From contig JANXVS010000020.1 in assembly GCA_025351555.1 (NCBI GenBank), positions 1-5,717 on the forward strand: 5,717 nucleotides of DNA, in the 5' to 3' direction. The stretch is from Pseudomonadota bacterium. GTDB lineage: Bacteria > Pseudomonadota > Gammaproteobacteria > Xanthomonadales > Rhodanobacteraceae. The notes under the pieces are model-generated. The model had not been told where the DNA came from. It made no database searches and saw only the letters and a program-made list of their open reading frames with translations. This document shows, in pieces, positions 4,113 to 5,717 of this stretch; the stretch's first letter is position 1; each line of letters starts with the position of its first letter. A program made the translations under genes and the position numbers.

Positions 4113-5717
4113 CTAAGTTCCGGACCGCGCAATACCATCCTTCAGCGCCGGCCGTAGCGCGACTTTCAACGGATCCAGCCAGGGCTCGTAGTGCTGCCAA
4201 TGATCTATACCTGACCGATAAATCGGCTGACGCACCTGCTCCGAACTGGCCGTGCGCACCGGGCGTTCATTCTCGAAGAAACGCAGGCACGCATCCTCGA
4301 ACGGCAAGCCGCAGTAGTCGAGCAGCCGGCGTACTTCACTTTCCGTGTTCTCGACCATTTCCTCGTAAATCACGCGATGCACGCGACCGGGCAGCACCGC
4401 GTCGAAATGCGCCATGAGCTCGACGTAATCGCGATAGTAGCGCCCGATATTCTCAAGGCCGTAGCTGAAACTCTGGCCGTGCGCAAAATGCTGTTTGAAA
4501 CAGGAAAATCCACAGGCCAGCGGGTTACGGCGCGCATCGATGATCTTCGCATTCGGCAACACCAGATGGATCAGGCCGACATGGGCAAAGTTGTTCGGCA
4601 TCTTGTCGATGAAGTAGCACCGGCCCAGCTTGCGATGGATCCGGGTGCGCGCCAGGTATTGCTCGCCCAGTGCGCGCAGCTCGTCGCCGCGCAGCCGCGC
4701 GAGCACATCATGGTAGGCGCCTGCCCGTCCGTCGGCAGCTGCATTGCGTAGCGCGCGGGTGATGGAAATGATATCCGGCAGTTCCATCGTGCCCTCGACC
4801 GCAGAATGGCTCGACAGGATCTGTTCGATCAAGGTCGAGCCGGCACGCGGCAAGCCGACGATGAAAATCGGATCAGCCGCGTCGCAGCCCATGCCCGTGC
4901 GCTCGCGGAAAAATTCGGCAGTATAGGTTTCTCGCACCCGTGAGAGGCGCGCCGTGGTGTCGTCGCTGTTGTAGGGAATCTGGACCAGCCGGAGGGCATT
5001 GCCGCGGCCGTAATGCTGGAACGAAGGCGCGTAATCGGCACGGTCTTCCAGCGCCTTGCCGACGGCGAACTCCAGACTCAGGCGATGCTCGTCCTTCAGA
5101 TCGCGGCGCGCCAGCGCGGCCTGCATCGTTTCGAGCTGGGCATCGCTGAAACGAAACGTCTTCAGATTGGCGAGGCTCCAATACGCCTCGCCGAAATCCG
5201 GATCCAGTTCGATGCAGGTGCGATACGCGGCAATCGCGCGATCCAGATGCCCCGCCGTCTTGGCCGCATGCCCCAGGCTCAGCCAGATCGGCGCCTGCTT
5301 AGGATTCTCGCTGACCAGCGCACTGTAGATATCGATGGCCGTTTCATAGTCGCCGGTGTGGCAGAGCGCCACCGCTTTCAGATTGCGATACGCCGGATTG
5401 CCCGGATCGCCGCGCAGCAGCCGTTCCAATTCGACGAGCCCCTGCTGCGGCTTGTTCACCCGGTTCAGCACGATCGCGTAATTGTGCCGCGCCTCGTGGA
5501 ATCCCGGCGCGAGCTCAAGACAGCGTTCGAGCAGGCGTTCCGCATCCTCGCCACGATCCAGACGCATTGCAAGCTCGGCCAGCATGCGGATCGCAACCAC
5601 ATCCGTCGGCGCCTGCTTGAGGTGATTGCGCAGTCCTGCCTCGGCCTCGGGAATACGGTTGGCGTGCAGATCCGCTGCCGCATTCATCAGCGCGGCATCG
5701 TGTACTGCATGGCGCAC
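4113..5717 (-). CDS. TPR-repeat sulfotransferase (N-terminus cut by the right edge)
   Basis: The frame is open to the window edge; 534 codons are visible and the stop is TAG at 4115-4113. A GTG at 5717 or an in-frame ATG at 5687 could be starts, but no Shine-Dalgarno can be seen, so the true start probably lies outside. Counting from the edge, residues 8-176 hold about five TPR units (for example LLERCLELAPGFHEARHNYA and AAYRTCIELDPDFGEAYW), a helical scaffold for protein binding. Residues 283-497 are a Sulfotransfer_3-type domain: VGLPRAGSTLIEQIL (287-301) is the 5'-phosphosulfate loop for PAPS, MELP (311-314) aligns with the GELP motif carrying the presumed catalytic glutamate (E312), and RRNP...GFS (396-405) is the 3'-phosphate site. 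It should transfer sulfate from PAPS to a hydroxyl group, possibly a tyrosine as in TPST-like enzymes. No signal peptide or membrane segment is visible, so it is probably cytoplasmic. The acceptor is unknown. Confidence 0.9.
   Translation of the reverse strand: MRHAVHDAALMNAAADLHANRIPEAEAGLRNHLKQAPTDVVAIRMLAELAMRLDRGEDAERLLERCLELAPGFHEARHNYAIVLNRVNKPQQGLVELERLLRGDPGNPAYRNLKAVALCHTGDYETAIDIYSALVSENPKQAPIWLSLGHAAKTAGHLDRAIAAYRTCIELDPDFGEAYWSLANLKTFRFSDAQLETMQAALARRDLKDEHRLSLEFAVGKALEDRADYAPSFQHYGRGNALRLVQIPYNSDDTTARLSRVRETYTAEFFRERTGMGCDAADPIFIVGLPRAGSTLIEQILSSHSAVEGTMELPDIISITRALRNAAADGRAGAYHDVLARLRGDELRALGEQYLARTRIHRKLGRCYFIDKMPNNFAHVGLIHLVLPNAKIIDARRNPLACGFSCFKQHFAHGQSFSYGLENIGRYYRDYVELMAHFDAVLPGRVHRVIYEEMVENTESEVRRLLDYCGLPFEDACLRFFENERPVRTASSEQVRQPIYRSGIDHWQHYEPWLDPLKVALRPALKDGIARSGT

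Overview
The window is GC-rich chromosomal DNA of a Gram-negative bacterium. The best guess is a gammaproteobacterium of the Xanthomonadales (Xanthomonas, Lysobacter, Dyella or Rhodanobacter-like). The support is an outer-membrane TonB-dependent receptor, a DUF3011 protein, an FmdB zinc-ribbon gene close to aspS, and an AspRS N-terminus starting MRSHYCG. No search could be run, so the taxonomic call is inference. Every gene I can support lies on the minus strand, so the window reads right to left.

Layout in transcription order. 5717-4113: a protein with TPR repeats and a PAPS-dependent sulfotransferase domain, running off the right edge. 4064-1572: a complete 830-residue TonB-dependent receptor, 48 nt behind the sulfotransferase gene. 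1550-1515: a perfect 15-bp inverted repeat closing this pair. 1421-1056: an FmdB-type zinc-ribbon protein of 121 residues with a lysine/alanine/proline-rich tail. 908-348: a secreted, cysteine-rich protein with two DUF3011 repeats. 347-133: a noncoding stretch with two strong hairpins. 132-104: a convincing intrinsic terminator. 106-29: a promoter candidate and GC-rich leader. 28-1: the first nine codons of aspS, cut by the left edge.

The genes form two parts. The right half is a sulfotransferase/TonB-receptor pair, probably accessory. The sulfotransferase would act in the cytoplasm, and the receptor would import a scarce ligand across the outer membrane. Their adjacency suggests that either the ligand or the receptor is related to sulfation. 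The left half looks like the conserved aspS neighbourhood, with FmdB and a DUF3011 envelope protein upstream of aspartyl-tRNA synthetase.

The points most worth a second look are the sulfotransferase/receptor pairing with its acidic tyrosine cluster, the hairpin-rich RNA region before aspS, and an in-frame A_AAA_AAG slippery heptamer in the FmdB tail. I saw no tRNA, rRNA, CRISPR array, insertion sequence or phage gene.
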